This document shows positions 1-9,140 of a stretch of DNA of 64,000 nucleotides, piece after piece; position 1 is the stretch's first letter, and each line of letters starts with the position of its first letter. The stretch lies in assembly GCA_951813855.1 (NCBI GenBank), contig OX638380.1, positions 248,001 to 312,000 on the forward strand, in the 5' to 3' direction. Source of the DNA: an uncultured Verrucomicrobiae bacterium. Its GTDB lineage: Bacteria > Verrucomicrobiota > Verrucomicrobiia > Limisphaerales > AAA164-E04. The position numbers were made by a program, and so were the translations under genes. A model generated the notes under the pieces. The model did not search any database and was not told where the DNA came from. It saw only the letters and a list, made by a program, of their open reading frames with translations.

Positions 1-297
1 TTTCCCGAATAAGATTTCGCAGGGTCGTAACGGGGTTAACATTAATAAGCCGAGCGTATTGAGTCTTCGCTCGGAACTGATGGTATCGGAAACCGATAAA
101 CCGGAACCAAGTCCAAATATTACCATTGAAACGATGGTCACGGTGATGAGAATTTGGTCCCCATCGTTGGGGATAATAAGAAATGGAATAAACCAAGCTA
201 GAAATATCAACCCTAAGAATACCGCTCGCAACCAGTACCCGGTAACTCTGCGAGATAGCATCAGTAGTTCCCTTATCAATATGGTGCCGATTCTCAT
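1..297 (-). CDS. ABC-2 type permease, N-terminal part (runs off window)
   Basis: Reading leftward from the ATG at 297-295, the frame stays open for 99 codons to the window edge. The product is a clear paralogue of the permease at 741-2402. Both begin with a short basic stretch, have a hydrophobic segment at about residues 23-45, and share the motif ISSERR followed by TLGLLMLTPLRP at about residues 75-95, typical of ABC-2 exporter permeases. A purine-rich GAAGAG lies directly upstream of the start. No ATP-binding partner is visible. It is either a tandem duplicate or the second subunit of the same transporter. The transported substrate cannot be told. Confidence 0.8.
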   Translation of the reverse strand, partial: MRIGTILIRELLMLSRRVTGYWLRAVFLGLIFLAWFIPFLIIPNDGDQILITVTIVSMVIFGLGSGLSVSDTISSERRLNTLGLLMLTPLRPCEILFGK

Positions 298-740
298 CTC
301 TTCAATTTGGGGTTGAGGTGGATCGGTGCAAAACGGTAAACATTGAGTTTTCGGCAGTCATTAATATTTTTATGAACCCGGACTTTTCTAAATGGTCCAA
401 AATTGCTCGATTGGATTCGAGTTGAAATGATCGATAATTTTCTGGATTATCGGCGTATTTGTTTCGGTTCTTAATGTCGGAGTGTAATCAGCAATGGTGA
501 TATTACCGTTGTTCGGCGCTCTATTTGTAGTGTTTATCATAATCTGACACCCTTTAGTCAAACCGGAATCAATTGCCTGCGAATCGTTGATTGGATTTCC
601 GGTATCTCCGTTTTTACGCGGTAAACTTATTGTCGAATATTTTGACCTGAGTTAGGGCGGTTTGCCGTACTTGAGTCTTGAATCATTGATGTTTTCGATC
701 GTTTAGTTCGATGCCGAGAAATTCACGTAGGCAATTAGTT
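298..740. other. AT-rich intergenic region between two permease paralogues
   Basis: There are 443 bases without a supportable gene. The composition is AT-richer than most of the window. I saw no tRNA, repeat or convincing hairpin. It presumably carries the promoter of the leftward permease starting at 297. Confidence 0.5.
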
Positions 741-2402
741 TTAGCAAATCGTCTTCCGCATATCTCTAAATTGCTTGGAGGCGTAATAGCCGAGCGACCA
801 AGCAAGGATAAAACGGATAAGAAACCAAACTAGTAACCATGTGATCAGAGAAAATATTCCTATTATGCCAGATACATCTATGCCAGGTGCTTCTCCTAAA
901 AAAAAAGTAATATAAACTAAACCATTAATCCAAAAACTTAATGGGAGCAAGAATAGTGGAATCAAAAAATTAATGGCAAATAATAGCCAAGTAATAGCCA
1001 AATGTTTGGATAGCCGCATGGCTAACCAAACCCCATAAGTTTGGGTCGTTTGCAGTTCTTTAAATGACAATAGAACGTTTCCTATTGAAAAAACCGAAAA
1101 AAGTATGATAACCGTGTGATTTGCAACCACTGCAACCGGTACAAAGAGATTCCCGATCATGATCCCCGAAAACGGTTCTGTGAGAATCCCGATCGTGATC
1201 CCCGAAAGGAAACACGCATATCCGATGGCTAGCAAAAACGACCGTCTAGTTTGGTGCTTTTTCAATTCTGATAATAAGCCGGAGATTAAGGATTTGTCAT
1301 TTACAGGTGATACCAATAACAATTCCAACATCCCTGATTTTCGATCATGCACTATTTGCCGAGGAGCTTCTATGGCAGCTGCCCAACGATTCAACAGTTC
1401 CAAAAAACCTAGCCCGAGACAGCACATAGCTATGCCCGTTTTAAACAGTAATAAAATTCCACTTATTAGTATAATCCAACCCCAAGTTAGTTTCGCGATG
1501 CCTTCGATGATCGGTTGTTTTTTAGCGTTAGCCATGACCCAACCCCGATAGGGATTGTCTTGCCAGCTAAACTGGTACCATCGCAGTTTTCCGGACCGTT
1601 TAATTCTTAACCGGTTGAGTTTGTCGCCGGGATTTTTTATGAGTTCGATAGACTGTGGATTCGTCTCTTTTTTCCAAACGATTCGGAATGCGATATAAGC
1701 TGCCAAAAGCAACGTCGCCCCAGCTCCGAATATGGTTGCGACTGCCTCGAAGTATTTTGCGGATAGTAAGTCTACGACGGAATAGGTTGCTAACGTAAAA
1801 AGCGGCCCGAGGGTAATGATCGTATCGTTGATGCGGACGCCTGGAAATAAATTGGCCAGCAGGAAAATAAACGGGTAGAAATAAAGCCCCAACATGGTCA
1901 GAAAACTGGCGGTTGAAGAGGTTTTTAAGTCCTGGAAGATCGTCGTCCAGAAAAAACCGACCGTCAATCCCAGAAAAGTCATGGTCCATATCGCGAGACA
2001 GCACTTCATCACGTCGTCCCAGGTAACTCCTCCGCTCAATAGCGGAAGAGCGATAATCGGAGTGACGGCGAAAAGGCACAGCAAGTATTGCGAAATACCG
2101 GTGATCAGTTTTCCCGTCATCACGGCAATCGGTCGTAACGGCGTTAGCATGAGTAGCCCGAGAGTTTTTTCCCGGCGCTCTGAGCTGATCGAATCAGACG
2201 TCGTGACGCTGGCTCCGATTCCGAATATAACCATCGACACGAACGTAACGGTTATCAGGATGCCTTCCCCGTCGAGTGCGCTGATAAACGGTAGGAACCA
2301 GGTTAAAAATATCAATCCGAGAAACACCATCCGCATCCCATACAGAAGTCTCCGGCGGGAAAGCATTCGTAACTCTCGGATGACAATTATGCCGATATTC
2401 AT
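741..2402 (-). CDS. ABC-2 type transporter permease
   Basis: The 553-residue protein has about ten to twelve hydrophobic segments spread over its length and a polar central loop (about residues 245-300). This indicates an integral inner-membrane permease of the ABC-2/NatB type. The cytoplasmic motif ISSERR..TLGLLMLTPLRP (about residues 73-95) is shared with the truncated paralogue at 1-297. Such proteins work with a separate ATPase to export lipids, peptides or polysaccharides. No ATPase gene is in view, so the substrate is unknown. Two near-identical 20-base segments at about 1155-1205 code for neighbouring stretches of the protein, a small internal duplication. Codon use is AT-richer than in the genes beyond 16 kb. 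Confidence 0.8.
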   Translation of the reverse strand: MNIGIIVIRELRMLSRRRLLYGMRMVFLGLIFLTWFLPFISALDGEGILITVTFVSMVIFGIGASVTTSDSISSERREKTLGLLMLTPLRPIAVMTGKLITGISQYLLCLFAVTPIIALPLLSGGVTWDDVMKCCLAIWTMTFLGLTVGFFWTTIFQDLKTSSTASFLTMLGLYFYPFIFLLANLFPGVRINDTIITLGPLFTLATYSVVDLLSAKYFEAVATIFGAGATLLLAAYIAFRIVWKKETNPQSIELIKNPGDKLNRLRIKRSGKLRWYQFSWQDNPYRGWVMANAKKQPIIEGIAKLTWGWIILISGILLLFKTGIAMCCLGLGFLELLNRWAAAIEAPRQIVHDRKSGMLELLLVSPVNDKSLISGLLSELKKHQTRRSFLLAIGYACFLSGITIGILTEPFSGIMIGNLFVPVAVVANHTVIILFSVFSIGNVLLSFKELQTTQTYGVWLAMRLSKHLAITWLLFAINFLIPLFLLPLSFWINGLVYITFFLGEAPGIDVSGIIGIFSLITWLLVWFLIRFILAWSLGYYASKQFRDMRKTIC

Positions 2403-2918
2403 CGCTTCGTTCCGGAGTCGAGATCAATCCGTACGGGGCAAGCAAATCTCGTGGCAAGCCGGATGATCAAGGCCACGGCAGGAATAATCTGAATCGCTCA
2501 GTCCCTTGCGGCCGGTCGGCAAAATGATCGACATACGACCGTCGTTAGCCTCGATACGGATAGCCATTTCGTTGCGATGATAAGGTTCGGTCAGCGAGAA
2601 ATCAACTCTTCCCACCGCTCGTTTCGGAAAAAAATCGTTGTTCTGCTCCGCCGTCGCAAACGATCATCTCGTTCTCGAGCGGCGACGTTCCCGTTTTCGG
2701 GCGCGGTCGGTGTTTTCCCGACGGTTTTCGTTGGACGGTATTGTCGGAATCTCTGCGGACGGCAATTTCCCCAGCAGTCGCATCTATCGTTCGGAGGGCA
2801 TCGGCCTGAGCGGACCTTGGAATCATTGTTCCAGAACCGGCGTTCAAAGCGCCATTGAACGCGACGGCTGTGAGCGGCGGGTTCCTTTCGAGCGAGAATC
2901 GAATCGAAATTACCCGAT
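2403..2918. other. Intergenic stretch, nothing recognised
   Basis: This is the region between the permease start and the 3' end of the proS remnant. Open frames exist on both strands, but they overlap one another, have skewed arginine-rich composition and resemble no family I know. I treat the region as non-coding or as eroded sequence. Confidence 0.5.
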
Positions 2919-3985
2919 TCAAGTCGTGGCGCCTCGGCAATCGGCGATCCAGGACTCGACGGTCTCCAGGACGGCTTCCGGTTTCACTTCGCGCAATTCC
3001 CCGTCCCGAGGTTTGAATTCTACAATATCCCGCTTCAATGCCCGCGGCCCGACCGCGATGCTCAAGGGAAAGCCGACCAATTCCGAATCGTTGAATTTCA
3101 CGCCGGGACGTTCGTCGCGATCGTCGAGAATCGTTTCGATCTGCCGTTCCGTCAACTGCCGGTAAAGAGTTTCGGCCAGTTCGAGACTAGGGCATCGAGG
3201 CGTAGCGTCCAAGGCGGTGATGCAGACGGTACCCGGCGCGACCGATACCGGCCACCGGACTCCCTGATCGTCATGGTATTGTTCGATGATCGCCTGGAGG
3301 GTTTCGAGTGACGCCGATTCCGTAACAGCCCATGATGGCGGGTTGTTGTTGTCCCTGACCGTTTAGGATGAACGCGTTGAGGCTTTCGCTGTATTTGGTT
3401 CCCAGTTTGAAAATATGGCCGACCTCGATGACCGGCCGCATTTCGAGAGGAGCACCGGTAACGGGGCAGGGTTCGCCGGCCCCGACGGTACGCAAATCCT
3501 CCCAGCGAGTCACTTTGATATCGCGTTCGATGCAGACGTTTTGGACATGCCAGTCGTTTTCGTTGGCTCCCGTAGTCAGTCCCTGACCGTTCTTGAGCAA
3601 GTGGTCTGCGATAATCTCTAGCTGATCGACTCCGACGCCCCCCAGACTGCACGGATCGGCTCCGAGCGTTTCCCGGATTTCTTTCGCTTCGGCGGGGCGG
3701 TATTCGGCAGTGCCGAGCACTCCGGCCAACTTGGCCTCGTTGAGCCGGTCGGCACCGGTCAACAGCAACAGCACCAAGCGGGAGGTTACCCGATAGAACA
3801 ACAATTTGATTTGTCGCTGGGCAGGGACGTTCCATAGGGGTTTCGTCAACTCCTCGATGGTCCTGACGCCCGGAGTCGGAAATCGTTCGATGGCCGGTAA
3901 CGTGGCGGCGTCGACGGGGCAGTGCGGCGGTTTCAGGGCGCTGACGGCTTTGTCCACGTTGGCGGCGTAACTCTTGTCCGGCGTG
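2919..3985 (-). pseudogene. proS: Prolyl-tRNA synthetase remnant (3' part, frameshifted)
   Basis: Two minus-strand frames join into the C-terminal two thirds of a bacterial ProRS. The upstream frame carries the YbaK-like editing insertion (TGANENDWH, then AGEPCPVTG), followed by the class II segment GHIFKLGTKYSES and MGCYGIGVTR. The next frame continues with the expected LQAIIEQYHDDQGVRWP and the anticodon-binding domain (DDRDERPGVKF). A one-base shift at about 3299-3306 separates them. The N-terminal catalytic region with motifs 1 and 2 (about 200 or more residues) is missing. Similarity starts abruptly at SYAANVDKA near 3985, exactly where the DUF1015 fragment begins on the other strand. 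A working prolyl-tRNA synthetase must be encoded elsewhere. Confidence 0.85.
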
Positions 3986-4423
3986 CTTCTATCTCTATTG
4001 CCAGATTATGGGCGCTCACGAGCAGATTGGGCTGGTCGCCCTGTCGAGTTGCCGGGAATACGAAAGCGGGGCTATTCGAAAGCATGAATTCACGCGGCCT
4101 GATAAAGAGGACGACTGGGTGAGTCACATGGAGTCCTTGGAGGCTCAAACCGGTGCGGTGTTTTTGACCTATCCGGCCGATCCCGAACTGGATCGGAAAT
4201 TCTCGGCGGTCGTTTCCCGAACGGTGCAGGTCGATTTCTCGTCGGAAGACGGCGTGAGGCATAGCGCCTGGGTGATCGCCGAAGAAGAGGAGTTGCGGTT
4301 CATCGAGGAACGGTTCGCCGAAATCCCTCGGCTCTATATCGCCGACAGTCATCAACGTAGCGCCGCGGCTTCTCGGGTGGCGAAAGATCGGGCGGAAAAA
4401 AACGGGAGCGGCGGCTTTTTGTA
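3986..4423 (+). pseudogene. DUF1015 family protein fragment
   Basis: The plus-strand frame beginning FYLYCQIMGAHEQ and continuing through RKHEFTRPDKEDD to YIADSHQRSAAASRVAKDRA matches the central part of DUF1015 proteins. That family usually has over 400 residues and is often encoded near serA or serC. The family's usual IADGHHR is IADSHQR here. The first roughly 130 residues are lost at the junction with the proS remnant. The 3' half is cut by the IS21-type element end at about 4425. The remaining frame continuing to 4706 is IS and MITE-like sequence, not DUF1015. The function of the family is not established. Confidence 0.75.
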
Positions 4424-4660
4424 TAGCGCGACAATTACAATGCGACACTTGGGGCGTGAGACGCAAGTGTCATTGCATCGGTCGCGGGGGGCATTCTGCC
4501 TGACGGGGTTGGGACGGTCAAGCGGAAAGAGAGAGTCGATCTGCTGGAGGTCAAGGGTAGCGACGAGCATCCTGCGAAGGGATGCGACGGTTCAAGAAGG
4601 GACCGACGCCGTGACGTTGCGAGCGAACTACCCGGACACGGGAGGTAACAATGGTTCCGA

Positions 4661-4801
4661 TAAAAACTGCTTGGAAAAGAAAAATCGACTAGTCAGCTTG
4701 GAATAGGGTGTCAATCCAGTGCTGGAGCTTCTGTCTTCTGAGGCGGTCGTTCCAGTCTTTAGCTTCTTGAGGTCTCAGGCGAAATAATGTGGTGAATAAC
4801 A
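4661..4801 (-). repeat. Internally deleted copy of the MITE-like element
   Basis: Read on the minus strand this starts with a terminal repeat (tgttattcaccacattattt) very like the ends of the elements at 38283 and 38793. It then passes directly to the segment encoding LRPQEAKDWNDRL and on to the shared cttttcttttccaagcagt block. Relative to the two full copies about 230 bases are missing between the terminal repeat and the coding tail. The distal terminal repeat is not recognisable. Confidence 0.65.
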
Positions 4802-4826
4802 ACTGCTTGGGGAAAAGGAAGGGGGG

Positions 4827-5934
4827 TTATTTCTCGGGATCAACCTCGCGTCTGGAATGGCTCACCGCCGTCATTAGCGCCCTGTGACCAAAGTGCGCCG
4901 GAATGGGGGAGGATGACCGGGCGAGCGGCCTTCGAGGTCGGGCGTCAACCGTCGAACCTTGCTCCGCTGGTTCGGCAACTTCGGCGGCAGGCATCCGGAT
5001 TCTCTTTCTCGTGGGCTGATGGTTCACTGAGCGGTGGCGACTGGAACGAGACCGCGGTCGAGTCGAGGATCGGGATTCCCGAGCCGTGAGAGTGGCTGGT
5101 GAAGAGTCGGTTGTGGCGGGAAGGTTGGCGCTGTGAGACGGCTCGGCAGCGCCGTCGGCCCGGTGGTGTTCCCAAGCGGTGCGGCACCGGTAGCTTTGGG
5201 TGTTGATCTCGAAGATGGTGGCGTGATGGACGATTTGATCGAACGCGGCGGCGGCGGTGGCCTGGTCGGGAAAGATTCGATCCCATTGGGCGAAGGGCAG
5301 ATTGGCGGTGAGGAGGATGGAGCGTTGTTCGTAGCGATCGGAGATCAGTTCGAAGAGGACGGCGCTTTCTTCCCGGTCACGGTTGACGTAGGCGAAATCG
5401 TCAAGGATGAGGAGGTGGAATTTATGGAGACGCGCGAGCAGTCCATCGAGATCGAGATGGCGTTGGGCGACCTGCAGTTTCTGGACGAGGCTGGAGGTTC
5501 CGGTGAAGAGCACCTTGAGGCCCTGGCGCCCGAGGGAGAGGCCGATGGCGGAGGCGAGGTGGCTCTTGCCGACGCCGGGGGGGCCGAAGATGAGGAGGTT
5601 GGCTCCCTTGCGGATTCAGCTGTCTTCGGAGGCGAAGGCCTGAACGCGTGCTTGGGGCGGGGATGGGATGAGGCTGAAATCGAAGCCTTCGAGGTTCTTG
5701 CCGGGGAGGAGTTTGGCCTGCCGGGTATGTCGGTCGATGCGGCGGTTGTCCCTTTCGGTCAATTCGAGTTCGGCGAGGGAGAAGAGAAATTTTGACGCCC
5801 GACCAACCCTCCTGGTCGGCGCGTTGAGCCAGGATCCGCCACTCGGCCTCGATGGAGGGCAATCGCAGCTCGGAGAGCATGAGAGAAAGTCGGTCGGGAT
5901 CGAAGGCTTGTGGCGGAGTGGAGCGGATGGTCAT
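4827..5934 (-). pseudogene. istB: IS21 helper ATPase IstB, disrupted
   Basis: IstB is the AAA+ helper that couples target choice to strand transfer by IstA. The reading starts at the ATG at 5934 in a four-base ATGA overlap with the istA stop, the usual translational coupling of IS21 elements. After about 45 residues (ending RADQEGW) the frame is lost at the AAAATTT run near 5795-5800. It continues in another frame (FSLAELELTERDNRR). There is then an in-frame TGA at 5618-5616 just before the Walker A region (GPPGVGKSHLASAIG). The Walker B-like LLILDDFAY follows. After the conserved core there is an unusual arginine/serine-rich tail of about 100 residues. With one frameshift and one nonsense codon the protein cannot be made normally. 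Confidence 0.85.
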
Positions 5935-7445
5935 GGCGAGAGGCGGTTGTCGAGCAGACTGGAGTACTGGCCGAGGTTGCCCACGGCGTGGTCTTGACGA
6001 GGAAGGGAAGGCTCCTGGAACGCAAAGCGAGTTCTCAGGGACTCGATATCGGGGAGGGAGCCGGTCCGGAACGATTCTTCGATGGCGTCGGCGATTTCCG
6101 CTTCGCAGCCGTTTTCGTGGGCCAAGGCAAGAAAATCGACGGTCAGACGGCACGCTTGTTTTTCGCTCACGGATACCTTCGTTTGATCGAAGAAGTGGCG
6201 ATAGGCAGCTCGGGGAAAGAGATCATTGCGGTAGGTCAGACGTGCCAGAGCCATGGGTTGGCGCTTCAGGGACTGGATGACGTGCCGATAATCGATGATG
6301 TTGGGACGGTGAGTCCGAAGTCCTCGAGGCAGGGTTTCAATCCTCGTCGCTCCCTGGAAGAGTTCGATCCGGTCATCGAAGATGCGAGCCTTGAGCCGGT
6401 AGCCGATGAGTCGCGAAGGCACTGAGTAGTAAACTTTTCGAATGCGGCAGCCGGCGGTGCTGGTCACCGTGACCATGACCTCTTCGCAGTCGCAAGGATT
6501 CGACGGCGGCAGCGGGTTCAGCTGGCCCCGTTCGGTCTCGATGTCCTTCGCCACCCTGACGTTTTCACGAGCGACGATTTCCGCGACGAAGGTTCGGTAG
6601 GCGTCCAGGCACTCGAAATCCCGGGATCCTCGGAGTTCCAGCTCGCCTCGAACCCGGTCCTTGAGATGACGGTGGGCGCTTTCGATGGCGCCGTTTTCGT
6701 GGGCCACGCCCCGGTTGTTGCGAAACGGTTTCATCCCGTAGTGTTCGCACAAGGCCTTGAAGCGTTCGGTCAAGTCCTCCGCTACGTCCTGGGCCAGATT
6801 GCGGAAGGCAGCGGAGAGACTGTCGGTTCGGAGCTCGTGGGGGACTCCGTCCAGTTCGGCGAAGGCACCCTGAATTCCCTCGGCCAAGGCGGTGAAGGAC
6901 TCGCCGTTAATGACCACGGAGACGTATCGGTAGCACGACCATGGGAGGCGAAAGTGGAAGTACCTGTGCCGGAGCGATTCTCCCCGGATGGTGACTTCCC
7001 CGGACTTCAGGTGGGTGAAGTCGGCAATGGAGAAAGTGCCGGCAGGCCGCTTCGTCTGCGGGAACATGACTTCTTTTTCCGCACCGTTTTGGGCTCGCCA
7101 CGCCCGAATCCGCCGTTCCAGGGTTCGGCGGTAGTTCGGCTTGAATTCCGGTTCGGTGTTCCGCAAATCGTGGAACACCGTGATGGGCTTGATGTCGGGG
7201 CATCGCTCCAGAATGGGGTCGACCTTGGATTCGAAGAACATGGCCAAGGGATCCGGACGAGTGCGCTGGCGGGGCGGAGAATCCTCCGACGGTTGATTTC
7301 CGGCCTGGATCTTGGCCTTTTCGAGGGTCCGATAGCCCGTTGAGCGATGGATCCCGATGGCGGCGGCGGCGGACGCGACTCCTTTTTTCGGGCGCAATTG
7401 CATGAACGGTTTCTTCTGTTGAGGTGTGACCCGTCGTTTGGTCAT
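5931..7445 (-). CDS. istA: IS21 family transposase IstA
   Basis: The transposase has 504 residues from the ATG at 7445. The longer frame to 7487 adds 14 residues without similarity. An N-terminal helix-turn-helix is followed by the DDE integrase core: IADFTHLK (first Asp), then LRTDSLSAA (second Asp), then HENGAIESAHRHLKDR (Glu). A C-terminal beta-barrel region (YYSVPSRLIGYRLKARIF) completes the family pattern. The frame is uninterrupted, so IstA may still be produced, although its partner IstB is broken. This copy is therefore unlikely to move by itself. It could act if an intact IstB exists elsewhere. Confidence 0.9.
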   Translation of the reverse strand: MTKRRVTPQQKKPFMQLRPKKGVASAAAAIGIHRSTGYRTLEKAKIQAGNQPSEDSPPRQRTRPDPLAMFFESKVDPILERCPDIKPITVFHDLRNTEPEFKPNYRRTLERRIRAWRAQNGAEKEVMFPQTKRPAGTFSIADFTHLKSGEVTIRGESLRHRYFHFRLPWSCYRYVSVVINGESFTALAEGIQGAFAELDGVPHELRTDSLSAAFRNLAQDVAEDLTERFKALCEHYGMKPFRNNRGVAHENGAIESAHRHLKDRVRGELELRGSRDFECLDAYRTFVAEIVARENVRVAKDIETERGQLNPLPPSNPCDCEEVMVTVTSTAGCRIRKVYYSVPSRLIGYRLKARIFDDRIELFQGATRIETLPRGLRTHRPNIIDYRHVIQSLKRQPMALARLTYRNDLFPRAAYRHFFDQTKVSVSEKQACRLTVDFLALAHENGCEAEIADAIEESFRTGSLPDIESLRTRFAFQEPSLPRQDHAVGNLGQYSSLLDNRLSP

Positions 7446-7612
7446 GTTGGTTCTCCGTCTGCATACGTGGTCGTGCCGACGGGCCAACTATCCACCGATC
7501 AGAAGAACTTGCAGCCTTTCCTGGGCAGGGTTCCCCAGACACCGGGGAATCCTTCCCTCCGATTTGTCGCATTGTAATTGTCGCTGTGTCGCAAAGTAAT
7601 TGAGACGGAACA

Positions 7613-8442
7613 TTCCTGGAACTGTTTCGGATGTTACAACGAAACGGAGTGTTGAAGCGATATTGGTGGGAAGACAAGCATTTTCTCGTGTCGATCGACG
7701 GCACCGGTGTTTTCTCTTCCAATCATCTTCACTGTGAACACTGCTGTCAAAAACGACACGAAAACGGTGTGATCACCTATTACCATCAAGCCGTGGGAGC
7801 CGCCGTGGTTCATCCGGACCAGTCGGAGGTTATTCCGCTGGCACCGGAGCCGGTCAGCAAGCAATTAATCGGCTCGGAAGCCGACCCGGAGGTGGGCCCG
7901 AAGGACGAGGAACTCACCGACTTTCCATGCCGGTATACGGACCGTTACCGATGGGATAACAGCAATAAATGACTCATCAACGATGGCGAGAGCCGAGCCA
8001 TCCGGCGGCTGGTCACCAGGCTTCATCGGGAACATCCCCGCCTGAAGATCGTCGTATTGGCCGATGGGCTTCAATCCAACGCCCCGTTTATCAAGCTCCT
8101 GAAACGGTATCGAATGTCCTTTATCATCGTCGCCAGACCAAGCAATCACGAACATTTATTCGAGCTATTTGTGAAAGCGGATGAGACCGGTGAATCCCAC
8201 CGGCTCGTATGTTGGGACCAAGCTGGCGTCAAGTATACGTACATCTGGGTAAATCAACAGCCGCTGAACCAAGCTAATCCCGATCTTAAAATTAATTTTT
8301 TATGGTGCGAAATCGAAGCTCCGGGTGAAAAGCCGGCGATTTTTTCTTGGGTCACGGATTGGGAAATCAATGACTCCAATGTTCAAAAAATAGCGCGGAC
8401 CGGTCGCCGCCGGTGGCAAATCGAGGATACGTTTAATAGTTT
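7613..8442 (+). pseudogene. Truncated copy of the second IS transposase (copy 1)
   Basis: This is a near-identical partial copy of the transposase at 9551-13156. It begins abruptly at ttcctggaac, directly after the right end of the IS21-type element, so the first roughly 105 codons are missing. The recognisable DDE-like start VSIDGTGVFSSNHLHCEHC is present. A TGA at 7970-7972 replaces the TGG (Trp) seen in copy 2. Similarity stops after RRRWQIEDTFNS at about 8440, losing the last roughly 90 residues. It is therefore dead by truncation at both ends plus a nonsense codon. Confidence 0.85.
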
Positions 8443-9140
8443 CAGACTTCCTGACATGACCTAACCATAGAAACGATTAAAATTCATCAAAAGCCAATAA
8501 AATCAGCTTTTTCGAAAAATGCGGTTGACATTTCGAAATTTTGTGCTAATAATAAAATTGTGCACAAATGCGAATCACGGAACTCGTTTAATTTCGATTC
8601 TCAGCCTCAAAATGCGATCGTTATCGATGGCCGTCTTGCGATGTCATCGCAAGACGGCATGACCTGTTATTTTTCCGATTTGGAACCGGTATTTCAGCAT
8701 GCCGATAAAGACCAGGCTTCGCGGCGCCTGATCATTGGCATGCTTCATGTGATGAATAAGATTTCTCAGAAACGTTTGACCGAAGTGTTTGGAGTCCATC
8801 GAAACACGGTGTCGTCTACCTCGGCTCAATTCCGTGCTAAGGGAATGGCTTCTTTCTTTGAAAAAAAAACGGGTCGAGGCCGCACGGTTCTGACTCCAAA
8901 GATCATTGAATCAGGAATTCAACTGCTAGCCGAGGGGAAGAGTCAACGCGGTGCCGCCAAGGTTCTGGGAATCAATCCGGTCACCTTTCATTTGGGTTGT
9001 AAAGCGGGACTGATTCAAGTGCCGTCAAAGCCCTTGAAGACGGAGGCTCTCGAAACCGAGAAAAAGCTGGCTAAGGCCACGGAACGTTCCGAACGAAATA
9101 CTAAGGACCAGCAGACGTCGAGAGGTCGTGCGACTCATGC
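8443..9140 (+). pseudogene. 5' fragment of a helix-turn-helix transposase
   Basis: The open frame from a GTG at 8560 to about 9140 encodes an N-terminal domain with two helix-turn-helix-like segments: ISQKRLTEVFGVHRNTVSS, and SQRGAAKVLGINPVTFHLG. An intervening basic loop (KKTGRGRTVL) and a charged linker accompany them. This pattern is typical of the DNA-binding part of large transposases. The catalytic part is missing because the frame runs into the terminal repeat of the next IS at 9141 and stops at 9156. The left limit is uncertain. The stretch 8443-8559 is AT-rich and non-coding. Confidence 0.6.

Larger units (their letters stand above)
4424..7612 (-). mobile_element. IS21-type insertion sequence (istA intact, istB broken)
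   Basis: The element contains overlapping istA and istB genes on the minus strand. A 20-base sequence, gcgacaattacaatgcgaca, occurs at 4428-4447 and as its perfect inverted copy at 7565-7584, marking the two ends. The outer limits are approximate. The left flank is the DUF1015 fragment and the right flank is a truncated copy of another IS. The flanks share no target duplication, so later deletion or recombination has replaced at least one side. Between the istB stop and the left end lies a fragment of the MITE-like repeat (4661-4801). Confidence 0.8.

Noticed and set aside
2424..2940. Several overlapping small frames between the permease and proS
   Set aside because: They lie on both strands over the same bases with no homology, no ribosome site and no support from neighbours.
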